DNA from: a virus
DNA length: 28,590 bases
Virus record (IMG/VR): IMGVR_UViG_3300020472_000128
Span: 1-28,590 of that record
Direction: 5' to 3' (one strand)
Position numbers and translations under genes: made by a program. Every line of letters starts with the position of its first letter. Within the stretch, counting starts at the first letter, position 1. Below, piece after piece: positions 1-8,800 of the stretch. Under the pieces are notes generated by a model. It was not told where the DNA came from. It ran no database searches and saw only the letters and a list, made by a program, of their open reading frames with translations.

Positions 1-2
1 AG

Positions 3-149
3 AGCAAGGTGAAATTCGCCATTGAAGAGGCAGAACAGCTTTTTAACAAGACCGGTATTCAAGGCATGATGATTGACGATGGCTTCGGCGCAGGAGACTG
101 GTCGTCACTATTTCAGTGTATGAGGCGAATTGTGGTTGACAACAAGTGA
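3..149 (+). CDS. Unknown protein, C-terminal end only (5' truncated)
   Basis: An open frame runs from the window edge through 48 codons to a TGA at 147-149. The visible residues form an amphipathic helix (KFAIEEAEQLFNK), a turn with GMMIDDGFGAGDW, and an end MRRIVVDNK. I do not recognise the family. The stop lies inside the promoter spacer for the next gene, so this gene's 3' end and the helicase promoter share the same bases. Its position directly upstream of a replicative helicase suggests a replication or recombination role, but that is context only. Confidence 0.6.
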   Translation, partial: SKVKFAIEEAEQLFNKTGIQGMMIDDGFGAGDWSSLFQCMRRIVVDNK

Positions 150-164
150 CGAATACGTTATGAT
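136..164 (+). promoter_or_regulatory. Sigma70-type promoter for the helicase gene
   Basis: TTGACA at 136-141 is followed by a 17-base spacer and TATGAT at 159-164 (5 of 6 matches to TATAAT). The predicted start of transcription near 171 lies just ahead of a ribosome site (AGGGA, about 174-178) and the ATG at 184. This geometry supports 184 as the helicase start instead of the in-frame TTG at 130, which would lie upstream of the transcript. Confidence 0.65.
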
Positions 165-183
165 CTCCAGTACAGGGAAACAA

Positions 184-1560
184 ATGTCAGATCAGCCAAG
201 CTTCAGTAAATTTGGAAAAAACTTTCAAGAAGGATTGGTCCAGCTTATCTTAGAAGATCGTCCTTTCGCGGATCAGATCGCCGAGGTGCTGGATATTAAC
301 TTTCTAGAGTTATCCTACCTCCGCACTTTTGTCAAGCAGGTTTTTGGATATCGGGACAAGTACAGTGTTCATCCTTCGCGGAAGATCATGATGACTGTCT
401 TGCGTTCCGAATTGGAGAACGAGACCGAGACAGACAAACAGCAAGTCCGCAGCTATTTTGCTCGTATTTGCAACTCTGAGGTTGAGGGTCGGGGATATAT
501 TAAAGAAGTGTCGCTGGATTTCTGCCGCAAGCAGAAGTTGAAAGAGGCGATGATGGAGTCGGTTAAGCTGCTCCAAACTTCGTCGTTTGACGAGATTAGT
601 TCCGTTATTAACAACGCCTTGAAGCTGGGCAGCGACAACAACTTCGGTCACGACTATGTAAAGGATTTTGAAACACGCTTTCAATTGAAAACTCGGAATG
701 CGATTACGACCGGCTGGAACGAGATAGACGATGTTACAAAGGGTGGTCTTGGTGCCGGCGAGCTTGGCGTTGTGATCGCCCCCACCGGTGCAGGAAAATC
801 AATGGTGCTCACCCACTTGGGCGCTCAGGCGGTCAGGGAAGGCAAAACCGTTATTCATTACACACTAGAACTGGCTGAACATGCGATTGGAAACCGCTAT
901 GATTCGTGCCTCACGGGTGTTCCGTTGAATGATTTGTTTCAATTGAAAGAAATGGTGTATGAAGCGGTCCAAGAGGTCGAAGGCACACTAATTATTAAAG
1001 AGTATCCGACAAAATCTGCGAGTACCCGTACACTGTCAACTCACTTGGAGAAATTGCGGAAGCGAGACATAACGCCGGATATTATTATTGTCGATTATGG
1101 AGATCTTTTGCGACCAATTACATACCAGAAAGAGAAACGAAACGAATTAGAATCTATATATGAAGAGTTGCGCGCCATCGCACAGGAGAATCAGTGCCCT
1201 GTGTGGACCGCATCTCAAACAAATAGGTCGGGGTTGAATGCAGAAGTTATTACAATGGAGTCAATCAGTGAAGCGTTCAATAAGTGCTTTGTGGCAGACT
1301 TTATCTTTTCAGTATCCCGCACAATCGATGATAAAAACAACAACACCGGTAGAATCTTTGTTGCCAAAAACCGAAATGGACCAGACGGGCTCGTATATCC
1401 AATCTTTATGGATCCGGGGTCAGTGAAGATTAAGGTTCTGCAACCAACTGGAGAAACACCGGGAGAGATTATAGAAAACTCTGCAAAACAGCAAGCGGAG
1501 AATCTAAGAGACAAATACAAAAATTACAAAGAAAATAGGAGTAAGAGCAATAATGTATGA
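184..1560 (+). CDS. DnaB-family replicative DNA helicase
   Basis: A RecA-fold hexameric helicase expected to unwind DNA 5' to 3' at the phage replication fork. In the 458-aa product, Walker A (PTGAGKS) ends near residue 206, the Walker B strand DIIIVDYGD spans about 299-307, and WTASQTNRSG is the sensor/motif 3 region. VAKNRNGP matches the DnaB C-terminal arginine/lysine-finger region. The N-terminal ~180 residues are helical and unlike E. coli DnaB, as in many phage DnaB/gp41-type helicases. An in-frame TTG at 130 would add 18 residues, but the ATG at 184 has AGGGA upstream and lies after the promoter. The 3' end overlaps the reductase start by eight bases. It probably works with the DnaE polymerase encoded at 5829; no primase domain is visible in it. 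Confidence 0.9.
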   Translation: MSDQPSFSKFGKNFQEGLVQLILEDRPFADQIAEVLDINFLELSYLRTFVKQVFGYRDKYSVHPSRKIMMTVLRSELENETETDKQQVRSYFARICNSEVEGRGYIKEVSLDFCRKQKLKEAMMESVKLLQTSSFDEISSVINNALKLGSDNNFGHDYVKDFETRFQLKTRNAITTGWNEIDDVTKGGLGAGELGVVIAPTGAGKSMVLTHLGAQAVREGKTVIHYTLELAEHAIGNRYDSCLTGVPLNDLFQLKEMVYEAVQEVEGTLIIKEYPTKSASTRTLSTHLEKLRKRDITPDIIIVDYGDLLRPITYQKEKRNELESIYEELRAIAQENQCPVWTASQTNRSGLNAEVITMESISEAFNKCFVADFIFSVSRTIDDKNNNTGRIFVAKNRNGPDGLVYPIFMDPGSVKIKVLQPTGETPGEIIENSAKQQAENLRDKYKNYKENRSKSNNV

Positions 1561-3532
1561 ACAACAGGAGCGCGATTCATCAGTGCGCAGATTTCGGCTT
1601 TCAGAGTCGTTTATTGATAACTATCGGGGTCAGAAGGTTCCTTGGGGTCCGCTGGGCTACGTGACGTTTAAACGCACGTACTCTAGGCGACTGGAGGAGA
1701 CCGATCCTAATGCGGTAGGCACAGAAGAGTGGTACCAGACATGCCGAAGGGTTATCGAAGGCATGTTCGATATTCAAAAGCAGCACGTTGCTCGTTTGGG
1801 GCTTGAATGGAATGACGCTAAGGCTCAGCGTACAGCGAAGGATGCTTATGAAAGATTGTTCACTCTAAAGTGGTCTCCCCCCGGTCGTGGATTGTGGATG
1901 ATGGGCACCAAGTTTGTGCAAGAGCGCACCGGCGCTGGCTTGTTCAACTGTGCCTTTCGTTCCACAAAGGACGTTAGCACCAAGGGTGGCTATCTGTATG
2001 CTTGGATTATGGATGCGCTGATGGTCGGCATCGGCGTTGGCTTCGATACTAAAGGCGCCGGTACTGCAACCATTAGCGAGCCTAATTGGGTTGACGATGT
2101 ACATGTTATCGAGGATAGTCGCGAAGGCTGGGTTCGTTCTGTGCGTATTTTACTGGACGGGTATTACTTCGGCAGCGATGTTCCCCGATTTGATTATAGT
2201 GCCATTCGCCCATTGGGTGCCCCCATCAAGGGTTTCGGTGGCACGTCGGCTGGTCATGAACCGCTGGCTTTGTTACACCAGAACTTGCGAGAGTTGTATG
2301 ACGTGCGCATCGGAGAAGCAGTAACCTCTGTGGATATCGTAGATACAGAGAATCTTATTGGTAAATGTGTGGTCGCTGGAAACGTTCGACGCTCAGCCGC
2401 GTTAGCCCTCGGCGCCCATGATGACAAAGAATATCTGTCGATGAAGAATGATCAGAAGAAGCTTTACTCTCACAGGTGGGGATCCAATAACTCGTTTGAA
2501 GCAAAGGTCGGCATGGACTACACATGGCACGCAGAACAGTCTCAGAAGAATGGCGAGCCGGGATATATTTGGCTGAACAACGCCCGCACCCGTGGTCGTT
2601 TTAAGGATGAACCCCGCGACGATGATCGCCACGTCATGGGGTTCAATCCCTGCGTGGAGCAGCAGCTTGAAGATGCTGAGTTGTGTTGCTTGGTCGAGAC
2701 ATATCCAGCGAAGCATGATAGTTATGAGGACTACCTGAAAACATTAAAGATCGCATATCTTTACGGCAAGACTGTAACGCTAGTTAACACACATTGGCCA
2801 GAGACGAACGCAATCATGCTCAAGAACCGACGCATCGGATTATCTCAGTCTGGCGTTGTACAGGCATTTGCCAAGCACGGTCGCCGCGAGATTTATGATT
2901 GGTGTGACAAGGCATACGACCACGTACAAATTCTCGATGAAGAGTACTCAAACTGGCTTTGCATACCCCGTTCTATCCGCATGACAAGCATCAAGCCCAG
3001 CGGCACAGTGTCATTACTTAATGGCTCCACTCCCGGCATCCATTTCCCCGAGTCCGAATACTATATTCGCAGGATTCGTTTCTCAAACACGTCAGATTTA
3101 CTTGATCATTTGAGCAAAGCAGGTTATAATATGGAACCAGATGCTTATTCGCCAAACACTACTGTTGTAGAGTTTCCGATTCGCGAGCCTCATTTTGAGA
3201 AGAGCAAGAAGGATGTATCGATGTGGGAGCAGCTTGAAATTGCCGCACAGTATCAACACTTTTGGGCTGACAACTCTGTGTCAGTAACTGTAACTTTCCA
3301 CCCGCATGAGGCTGAAAGCTTGAAGAGCGCTCTAGAAATGTATGAGACTCGACTGAAGGCGGTGTCTTTCTTGGCATACAAGGAGACAGGATACAAGCAG
3401 GCGCCCTACGAACCGATTACCGAGAAGCAGTATAAGCAAATGGTAAAAAAGATTACGCCGATTGAGCGTATTGAAACCGAAACCGAAGGTGCTGGATCTA
3501 AGTTCTGCACTAATGACTCATGCGAAATATAG
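1553..3532 (+). CDS. Adenosylcobalamin-dependent (class II) ribonucleoside-triphosphate reductase, monomeric type
   Basis: Converts ribonucleotides to deoxyribonucleotides using a B12-derived radical; the layout matches the Lactobacillus leichmannii RTPR type. The active-site motif NPCVE has Asn365, Cys367 (thiyl) and Glu369. Cys378 is 11 residues after Cys367, the same spacing as Cys408/Cys419 in RTPR. Cys133 in FNCAF is the likely partner redox cysteine. The C-terminus carries the swinging dithiol CTNDSC (Cys652, Cys657) used for re-reduction. SIKPSGT and LLNGSTPGIHF match the conserved barrel. At 659 aa it is somewhat shorter than RTPR (739), so the allosteric region may be reduced. The gene overlaps the helicase end and is followed directly by the GroES-like gene. 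Being class II, it works with or without oxygen but needs host or environmental B12. Confidence 0.93.
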   Translation: MYEQQERDSSVRRFRLSESFIDNYRGQKVPWGPLGYVTFKRTYSRRLEETDPNAVGTEEWYQTCRRVIEGMFDIQKQHVARLGLEWNDAKAQRTAKDAYERLFTLKWSPPGRGLWMMGTKFVQERTGAGLFNCAFRSTKDVSTKGGYLYAWIMDALMVGIGVGFDTKGAGTATISEPNWVDDVHVIEDSREGWVRSVRILLDGYYFGSDVPRFDYSAIRPLGAPIKGFGGTSAGHEPLALLHQNLRELYDVRIGEAVTSVDIVDTENLIGKCVVAGNVRRSAALALGAHDDKEYLSMKNDQKKLYSHRWGSNNSFEAKVGMDYTWHAEQSQKNGEPGYIWLNNARTRGRFKDEPRDDDRHVMGFNPCVEQQLEDAELCCLVETYPAKHDSYEDYLKTLKIAYLYGKTVTLVNTHWPETNAIMLKNRRIGLSQSGVVQAFAKHGRREIYDWCDKAYDHVQILDEEYSNWLCIPRSIRMTSIKPSGTVSLLNGSTPGIHFPESEYYIRRIRFSNTSDLLDHLSKAGYNMEPDAYSPNTTVVEFPIREPHFEKSKKDVSMWEQLEIAAQYQHFWADNSVSVTVTFHPHEAESLKSALEMYETRLKAVSFLAYKETGYKQAPYEPITEKQYKQMVKKITPIERIETETEGAGSKFCTNDSCEI

Positions 3533-3538
3533 GAGGAG
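3531..3538 (+). promoter_or_regulatory. Strong Shine-Dalgarno that sets the GroES-like start
   Basis: AGGAGGAG overlaps the reductase stop codon (TAG 3530-3532) and sits two to four bases before GTG at 3541. No ribosome site precedes the upstream in-frame ATG at 3520. The spacing is slightly short but this is the best-supported start. Confidence 0.6.
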
Positions 3539-3540
3539 AC

Positions 3541-3819
3541 GTGATTCTAACACCAAAGAATCGATACATTCAGATTGAAGAGCTAGGAGGTACCAAGGAA
3601 GACGAAAAGGGCTTCGTGCTTCCGGATAACTATCAGGCACCTGCCAAGGAGTATGATTATTATCGTGTAGTTGCACAAGCTAGCGACTGCAGCCTAAACT
3701 TGAAAAATGGAGATATGATAGCGGTCGAGCGACACATGGTTAAGAATCTGGAATTTCACGAACAGAAATATTCGTTGGTTCTGGAAAATTATGTGCTTGC
3801 TTCACTTATGGATGTATGA
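3541..3819 (+). CDS. GroES-like co-chaperonin
   Basis: Likely caps a GroEL-type chaperonin during protein folding in the host cytoplasm. The 92-aa product follows the GroES plan: N-terminal strand ILTPKNRYIQIEE, mobile-loop region with GFVLPDNY, the core YRVVAQAS, LKNGDMIAVERH (GroES VKVGDKVLF position) and an end KYSLVLENYVLASL (GroES YLVLREDDILAVL position). Start chosen as GTG 3541 on the strong ribosome site; an ATG at 3520 would add seven residues. Its stop overlaps the next ATG. T4 gp31 is a known phage GroES analogue, but here a GroEL gene also lies at 17948, so a phage-only pair is plausible. The fold assignment rests on pattern, since sequence identity to GroES is low. Confidence 0.75.
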   Translation: MILTPKNRYIQIEELGGTKEDEKGFVLPDNYQAPAKEYDYYRVVAQASDCSLNLKNGDMIAVERHMVKNLEFHEQKYSLVLENYVLASLMDV

Positions 3820-4715
3820 AACAACACGTTTATCAATGGGATAACGTAATTATAGGGTACAGTCTGAGTGCCCTGATTTATGCGTTCTATACCGGGCACC
3901 CTATTATTGGGTATACCCGTTCTGCGCCTAAAATAATTGATGACTTCCGAGAAGAAGTGGATTATGCAGAGCATGGCTTTGGTAAAAGCAAGACCAAGAA
4001 GCAAGCGGAGTTATGGAACCATTTGTACACGCTGCTTTCCATGGGTGGTCAGATTCCGTTTGCTGACAATACGCAATCTATTCGTATTGACAAGATGGGG
4101 TTGACCGGCGGCACGCTGACTGTTGTAAGTGATAATCGCTCTAAAGTGACGAAAGTTGAGTATGGAGAATTGTGGGTGTTTAATGATGACGGGATCGGTG
4201 GTATGCCTCCTATAACTAAGGCAAGTGAAACTTACAGGGTTATAGATTGGTTTAATGTTTTGTCTGGCATGAAGCATGCCCACTCGCGTATCATTACGCC
4301 TTCCCAAGACTTTGTGCGTGAAATCATTTTTTATCCTTCTGAGCGAATCGACGGCGCCACTGCTCGCGAGTTGAAAGACTTGTGCGCCATTTCCTATCTA
4401 CAGGAGGACGAGTTGGACGTGTTTGAGAAATCACCCACTTATGTCAAGTTTGCGATTCTTGGCGCAATGGAGGACATGGGAATACGCGGAACTAAAAATG
4501 GTATTTGCTCCAAGACCGGTAATCAAAAACACTATGCTCTCAAGATTCAGTTTGATCGTCGCGAGAAAGACAGGGTTGCCATGCACGGCTACGGACCTTC
4601 AAACCGCATCACTTATCATAAAGTTAGCCCCTTGGAAATGCTGACAGAGTTGCGACGTGAAGGATACAACAAGCCAGCCAATCGTTACATCCCCAAAGTC
4701 TTATTAACCTTATGA
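3816..4715 (+). CDS. Unknown protein with Rossmann-like N-terminus
   Basis: A 299-aa protein I cannot assign. Residues 7-35 (WDNVIIGYSLSALIYAF and following) look like the first strand-turn-helix of an FAD/NAD-binding fold, similar to the VIG.SLSAL opening of flavin enzymes, but the classical GxGxxG is not present. The middle has WVFNDDGIGGMPP and the C-terminal half is basic (FDRREKDRV). No signal peptide is seen. It starts in an ATGA overlap with the GroES-like gene and ends in an ATGA overlap with the nucleotidyltransferase-like gene, so the two unknowns are probably translated together and may act in one pathway. Confidence 0.7.
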   Translation: MKQHVYQWDNVIIGYSLSALIYAFYTGHPIIGYTRSAPKIIDDFREEVDYAEHGFGKSKTKKQAELWNHLYTLLSMGGQIPFADNTQSIRIDKMGLTGGTLTVVSDNRSKVTKVEYGELWVFNDDGIGGMPPITKASETYRVIDWFNVLSGMKHAHSRIITPSQDFVREIIFYPSERIDGATARELKDLCAISYLQEDELDVFEKSPTYVKFAILGAMEDMGIRGTKNGICSKTGNQKHYALKIQFDRREKDRVAMHGYGPSNRITYHKVSPLEMLTELRREGYNKPANRYIPKVLLTL

Positions 4716-5623
4716 TTGAATCTGGTGCAGGAAACTCTAACTCGTTTCATCTTGCCGGCATCATTCCGATTGCTGGGCAGGCATCAAACATTAACCTTGG
4801 GTTGCCAAACTGTATGGCTCCAGTGGGGGAAAACTACACGGCGCTAGAGTTGGCGGTTGTCCAATGTGCATATGCGGGCTGTGAGACTATTTGGATTGTG
4901 TGTAATGATGACACTGCGCCCATTATTAAGCATCGTCTGGGGGATTATGTCGAAGACCCCGTTTGGAGACACAGAGGCATGTCACCATATCCCAGCGAAC
5001 ACAGGATCGAAATACCAATTTTTTATGTCCCCATCCACCCCAACGACAGAGATAAGAGAGACTGTCACGGCTGGAGTGTTCTGCACGGAGCCCTAACAGC
5101 GTATCATGTTTCAAGACAAATGAGTAAGTGGGTTGTTCCTGATCGATATTTTGTTGCATTTTCTACTGGCATTTATGATCCGACTGTGTTAAGATCATAC
5201 CGTAAGGAGATTTCATCAACTACCGGGTTTTACCTTGCTACCAATGGCGAGACAATCCAAGAAGGGCACCCGATTAGTTTTACTTTCGATGCAGAAGATT
5301 TCAAGAGGTTCAGACGTGACGTTAGACAGAAAGGTACAGGGGGCTGGTATGCACCCAAGGAAGGGGAAAAATATCCCAGCAAAAGACTACCTATTGAAAA
5401 AAGATATTCAGCACGTCATTTTTCGCTTGACATTGTGTTTGGATCTGCTATAATGGAGGGAGCTAATAAAGTCGAAGCGCCTTGGTTTCACCCCATATCG
5501 GATTGGGAACATTACCGCAAGTTTTTAGCCTCACCCGAGGCAGCAACAATTGAACGACCGGACAATATTTTACCGGTCTCAAAATTTAATCCTATCGGCA
5601 TAGATATTGAAAAAGGAGAATAA
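4712..5623 (+). CDS. Putative nucleotidyltransferase (GT-A fold), function unknown
   Basis: A 303-aa protein whose first ~75 residues read like the NTP-binding start of sugar-phosphate nucleotidyltransferases: GIIPIAGQASNINLGLPNC, then APVGENYTALELAVVQCAYAG, then CETIWIVCNDDTAPIIKHRLGD. These match the usual order of strand, LP.LAPV, helix, then I.IV..... The usual signature GxGTR/LxPLT is not intact, so the substrate cannot be named. The C-terminal half (HFSLDIVFGSAIMEG) is not recognised. Coupled to the unknown upstream gene. A sugar or nucleotide activation role would fit the phosphomannomutase and mannose isomerase genes at 21761-22848, but they are 16 kb away. A consensus promoter lies inside its 3' end. 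Confidence 0.6.
   Translation: MIESGAGNSNSFHLAGIIPIAGQASNINLGLPNCMAPVGENYTALELAVVQCAYAGCETIWIVCNDDTAPIIKHRLGDYVEDPVWRHRGMSPYPSEHRIEIPIFYVPIHPNDRDKRDCHGWSVLHGALTAYHVSRQMSKWVVPDRYFVAFSTGIYDPTVLRSYRKEISSTTGFYLATNGETIQEGHPISFTFDAEDFKRFRRDVRQKGTGGWYAPKEGEKYPSKRLPIEKRYSARHFSLDIVFGSAIMEGANKVEAPWFHPISDWEHYRKFLASPEAATIERPDNILPVSKFNPIGIDIEKGE
5427..5454 (+). promoter_or_regulatory. Consensus sigma70 promoter inside the preceding gene, upstream of dnaE
   Basis: TTGACA at 5427-5432 and TATAAT at 5449-5454, both perfect, with a 16-base spacer. It lies within the 3' end of the nucleotidyltransferase-like gene, about 170 bases before the small gene at 5625 and 375 before the polymerase. It could drive these two genes independently of the upstream operon. 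Chance occurrence in coding sequence is possible but two perfect hexamers at proper spacing are uncommon. Confidence 0.55.
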
Positions 5624-5624
5624 A

Positions 5625-5822
5625 ATGCCTACTAACAAAACAACAACAAACAGAACAAATCAGCTTGAAGCTGAGAATCAGGTTCTTAGCGAGAAGATCA
5701 ATAACGTTTATCGACGCCTAGGTGGGCTTCGTTATCACGTTATGACGGAGAGCGCCAACGGCAATGACCTTGGACCTACCGACTTTGTTCGGCTCGTAGA
5801 CAACATCATGGAAGAGGCGTAG
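5625..5822 (+). CDS. Small helical protein of unknown function
   Basis: A 65-aa product with a polar N-terminus rich in Thr and Asn (MPTNKTTTNRTN), a short predicted coiled coil (QLEAENQVLSEKINNVYRRL) and a C-terminal helix ending VDNIMEEA. ATG 5625 is preceded by AAGGAG at good spacing; an in-frame TTG at 5607 is less likely. It sits seven bases before the polymerase gene and may be co-translated with it. No family recognised; a polymerase accessory role is only a guess from position. Confidence 0.65.
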   Translation: MPTNKTTTNRTNQLEAENQVLSEKINNVYRRLGGLRYHVMTESANGNDLGPTDFVRLVDNIMEEA

Positions 5823-5828
5823 CTATAA

Positions 5829-8800
5829 ATGACAACTCGCGTTTCTTCTGAGATTCCGTTCGTAAACCTGCACGCTCACAGTGTTGCGGGTTCGATCTTT
5901 GATGCGATTGGGTACCCCCAAGAGCATATGGATTTTGCATATCAAAATGGTTGCACTGCTTTGGCACTAACAGATCATGGAAACATGAATGGGTTAGCCC
6001 ATCAAGTGTTGCATGCCAAGAAGATGCAAGCCGATGGTAAGGACTTCAAGCCAATCTATGGCGTCGAAGCATATTTCATTCCTTCTATCGAAGAGTGGCG
6101 AACGGACTATGAAGAAGCCCGAGCCAAGGTAAAGAACAAGAAGAAAGAGTCCCAGTCAGGCACTACGATTGAAGACGAGGATGCTAGCAAGAAGGTGGTA
6201 AAGGATGTACTTCGCCGCCGTGCTCACCTTGTCTTGGTTGCACAGAACCAGACGGGACTTAATAACCTTTTCAAACTCATCTCCGAAAGCTACCAGCCTG
6301 AGAATTTCTATCGCTATCCGCGAATGGACTACGCTTTGCTTGAAAAGTATTCGGAGGGTATCATTGCATCCTCCGCTTGCTTGGGCGGCGTATACGCTCA
6401 AGACTTCTGGCATAGCTGGGAGACTGACGAGGATGGCAACCGCACATTCGACAGGGACGAGTGCCTTGACCGCATGCGCACGACCACACGTCGCATGCAG
6501 TCTATCTTTGGCGACCGCTGGTACGGAGAGTTGCAGTGGAACAACGTTCCCGAGCAGCACCAACTGAACCAGTGCATCATTGAAATGCATCATGAGTTTG
6601 GTATTGAGTTAGTCTCCACAGCAGACAGCCACTACCCGAGCCCTACCGCATGGAAGGATCGTGAGTTGTATAAGCGCCTTGGCTGGCTTGGCAAGTCCAA
6701 GCCCGACTATGAGAGTAACGAACTACCTATTGATGTAGAGGAGATCGGTTATGAGCTATATCCCAAGAACGGTGACCAGATGTGGGAGTCGTATCGGAAG
6801 TATTCTACTGATGCTGGGACTGAGTATGATGATGATCTGGTTCTTAACTCGATTAAGAATGGTCATAGGATCGCTCATGACAGGGTTGATTCGTTCTTTC
6901 CAGACAACACCGTTCGCCTACCGGACTTTGTGGTACCAGCAGGACATACCGCGACCGAAGCGTTGATTCAGTATTCGCTGGAGGGTTTGAAGAACCTTGG
7001 CTTCGTGGACAACGAAGAGTATCGCGACCGACTCAAGCGCGAGTTGCAGGTCATTGACGACAGAGGGTTCAGTAAATATTTCCTGACCATGAAGGCTATC
7101 GCAGACAAGGCTACAGAGAAGATGCTGGCTGGTCCCGGTCGTGGTTCGGCTGCAGGTTCGCTGGTGGCATATGCTTTGGGCATCACACAGATTGATCCTA
7201 TCAAGTACGGTCTACTGTTCTCACGTTTCCTGCGCTCTGACGCTACGGACTATCCGGATATTGATTACGATGTGTCCGATCCGATGGTGCTCAAGGAAGA
7301 GCTTATCGAACAGTGGGGCGAGGACACTGTTGCGCCTATTTCTAACTGGAATACGTTGCAGCTTAAGTCACTCATCAAAGATATCTCTAAGTTTTATGGT
7401 ATCGAGTTTACTGAGGTGAACGCAGTCACTAGCACAATGATGTTTGAGGCTACAGGTCCAGCCAAGCAGCGCCATGGCATCAAGGCGGGCGTATATGTAC
7501 CCACCTTTGAAGAGGTCATGGAATTTAGTGGAACCTTGCAGGCATTCCTGAACAAGTATCCGCACGTCAAGACGCACGTTAACGCACTGTATGGACAGAC
7601 TCGCTCTTGTTCACGTCACGCTGGTGGCGTTGTGGTTGCCGAGAACCTTGACCAATACATGCCATTGATTAACTCAGGCGGTATTCGGCAAACGCCATGG
7701 TCCGAGGGTCAGAACGTTCGACACCTTGAGCCGATGGGATTCATTAAGTTTGATATCCTTGGGCTGTCTACGCTCCGAATGATGGAGGGCGCTATTGAGC
7801 ACATCTTGCATCGTCATCATGGCGTTGAATCACCGACGTTTGAAGATATCAAGAAGTACTACGATGAAAACCTACATCCAGATGCGATTGATTTCGATGA
7901 TCAGGACGTGTATAAGAATGTCTTTCACGCCGGCAAGTGGGGAGGAGTCTTTCAGTTTACTGAGAACGGAGCGCAGCAGTTTTGCGTCCGAGCCCAGCCG
8001 ACAAGTATCATTGATATCTCAGCTATCACTTCTATCTTTCGCCCCGGTCCACTGAGTGCCGGTGTTGACAAGGATTATGTGGAGGCGAAGCAGGCACCAC
8101 AGTACGTCAAGTATCTACACCCAATCGTGGAAGAGATCACGCAGGAGACTTATGGATTCCTGATCTTCCAAGAGCAGATTGCGATCTTGGCTCACAAGTT
8201 GGGTAAGGACTTGACCCTTGACGAAGGTAACCTGTTGCGCAAACTACTTACTAAGAAGGGAACAGGCAAGAATGATAAGAAAGCGCTTATTCATAAAAAG
8301 TTTGTTGAAGGTTGCCAAGAGAAGGGCATCAAGCTCGCGGACGCTGAAGGACTGTGGGATACTTTTGAGTACTTTTCTGGTTATGGCTTCAATAAGTCAC
8401 ATGCAGTATCGTACTCAGTCCTCTCATTCCAGTGCGCGTGGCTGATGAATTATTATCCTGCCGAGTGGCTGGCATCCTTCTTGGACAAGGAGCCAGAGTC
8501 TCGCAAGGAAAAGGCAATCAACGTCGCCAAGAACTATGGCTTTGAGATTGCGCCACTTGATGTTAACAAGTCGGGTACGGTGTGGGAGATTAGCGAGGAT
8601 GGGCAGACGCTCATTCAGCCGCTCACATCGGTCAAGGGTTTGGGTGAGGCAGCTATCGCACAGGTGATCGCCAACCGCCCATTTAATAACGTTGAGGAGT
8701 TTTTGTTCAACGAGAATATCACGTATTCAAAACTGAACAAGAAGGCACTCGATGTTCTTATTCGTTGTCAGGCTATGAACAATCTGATGGATGAGAGGTT

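Noticed and set aside
130-183. N-terminal extension of the helicase from TTG 130
   Set aside because: It lies upstream of the predicted transcript start near 171, lacks a ribosome site and overlaps the previous gene.
310-684. Open frames on the minus strand across the helicase, and similar ones elsewhere
   Set aside because: They mirror well-supported + strand genes, have no recognisable motifs and no convincing ribosome sites.
3102-3130. TTGATC-17-TATAAT inside the reductase gene as a promoter
   Set aside because: Poor -35 and deep within coding sequence, with no nearby downstream start to serve.
5556-5578. Inverted repeat GACCGG/CCGGTC before the small gene at 5625
   Set aside because: Only a 6-bp stem with an 11-base loop inside coding sequence, with no U-run; not enough for a terminator or switch.
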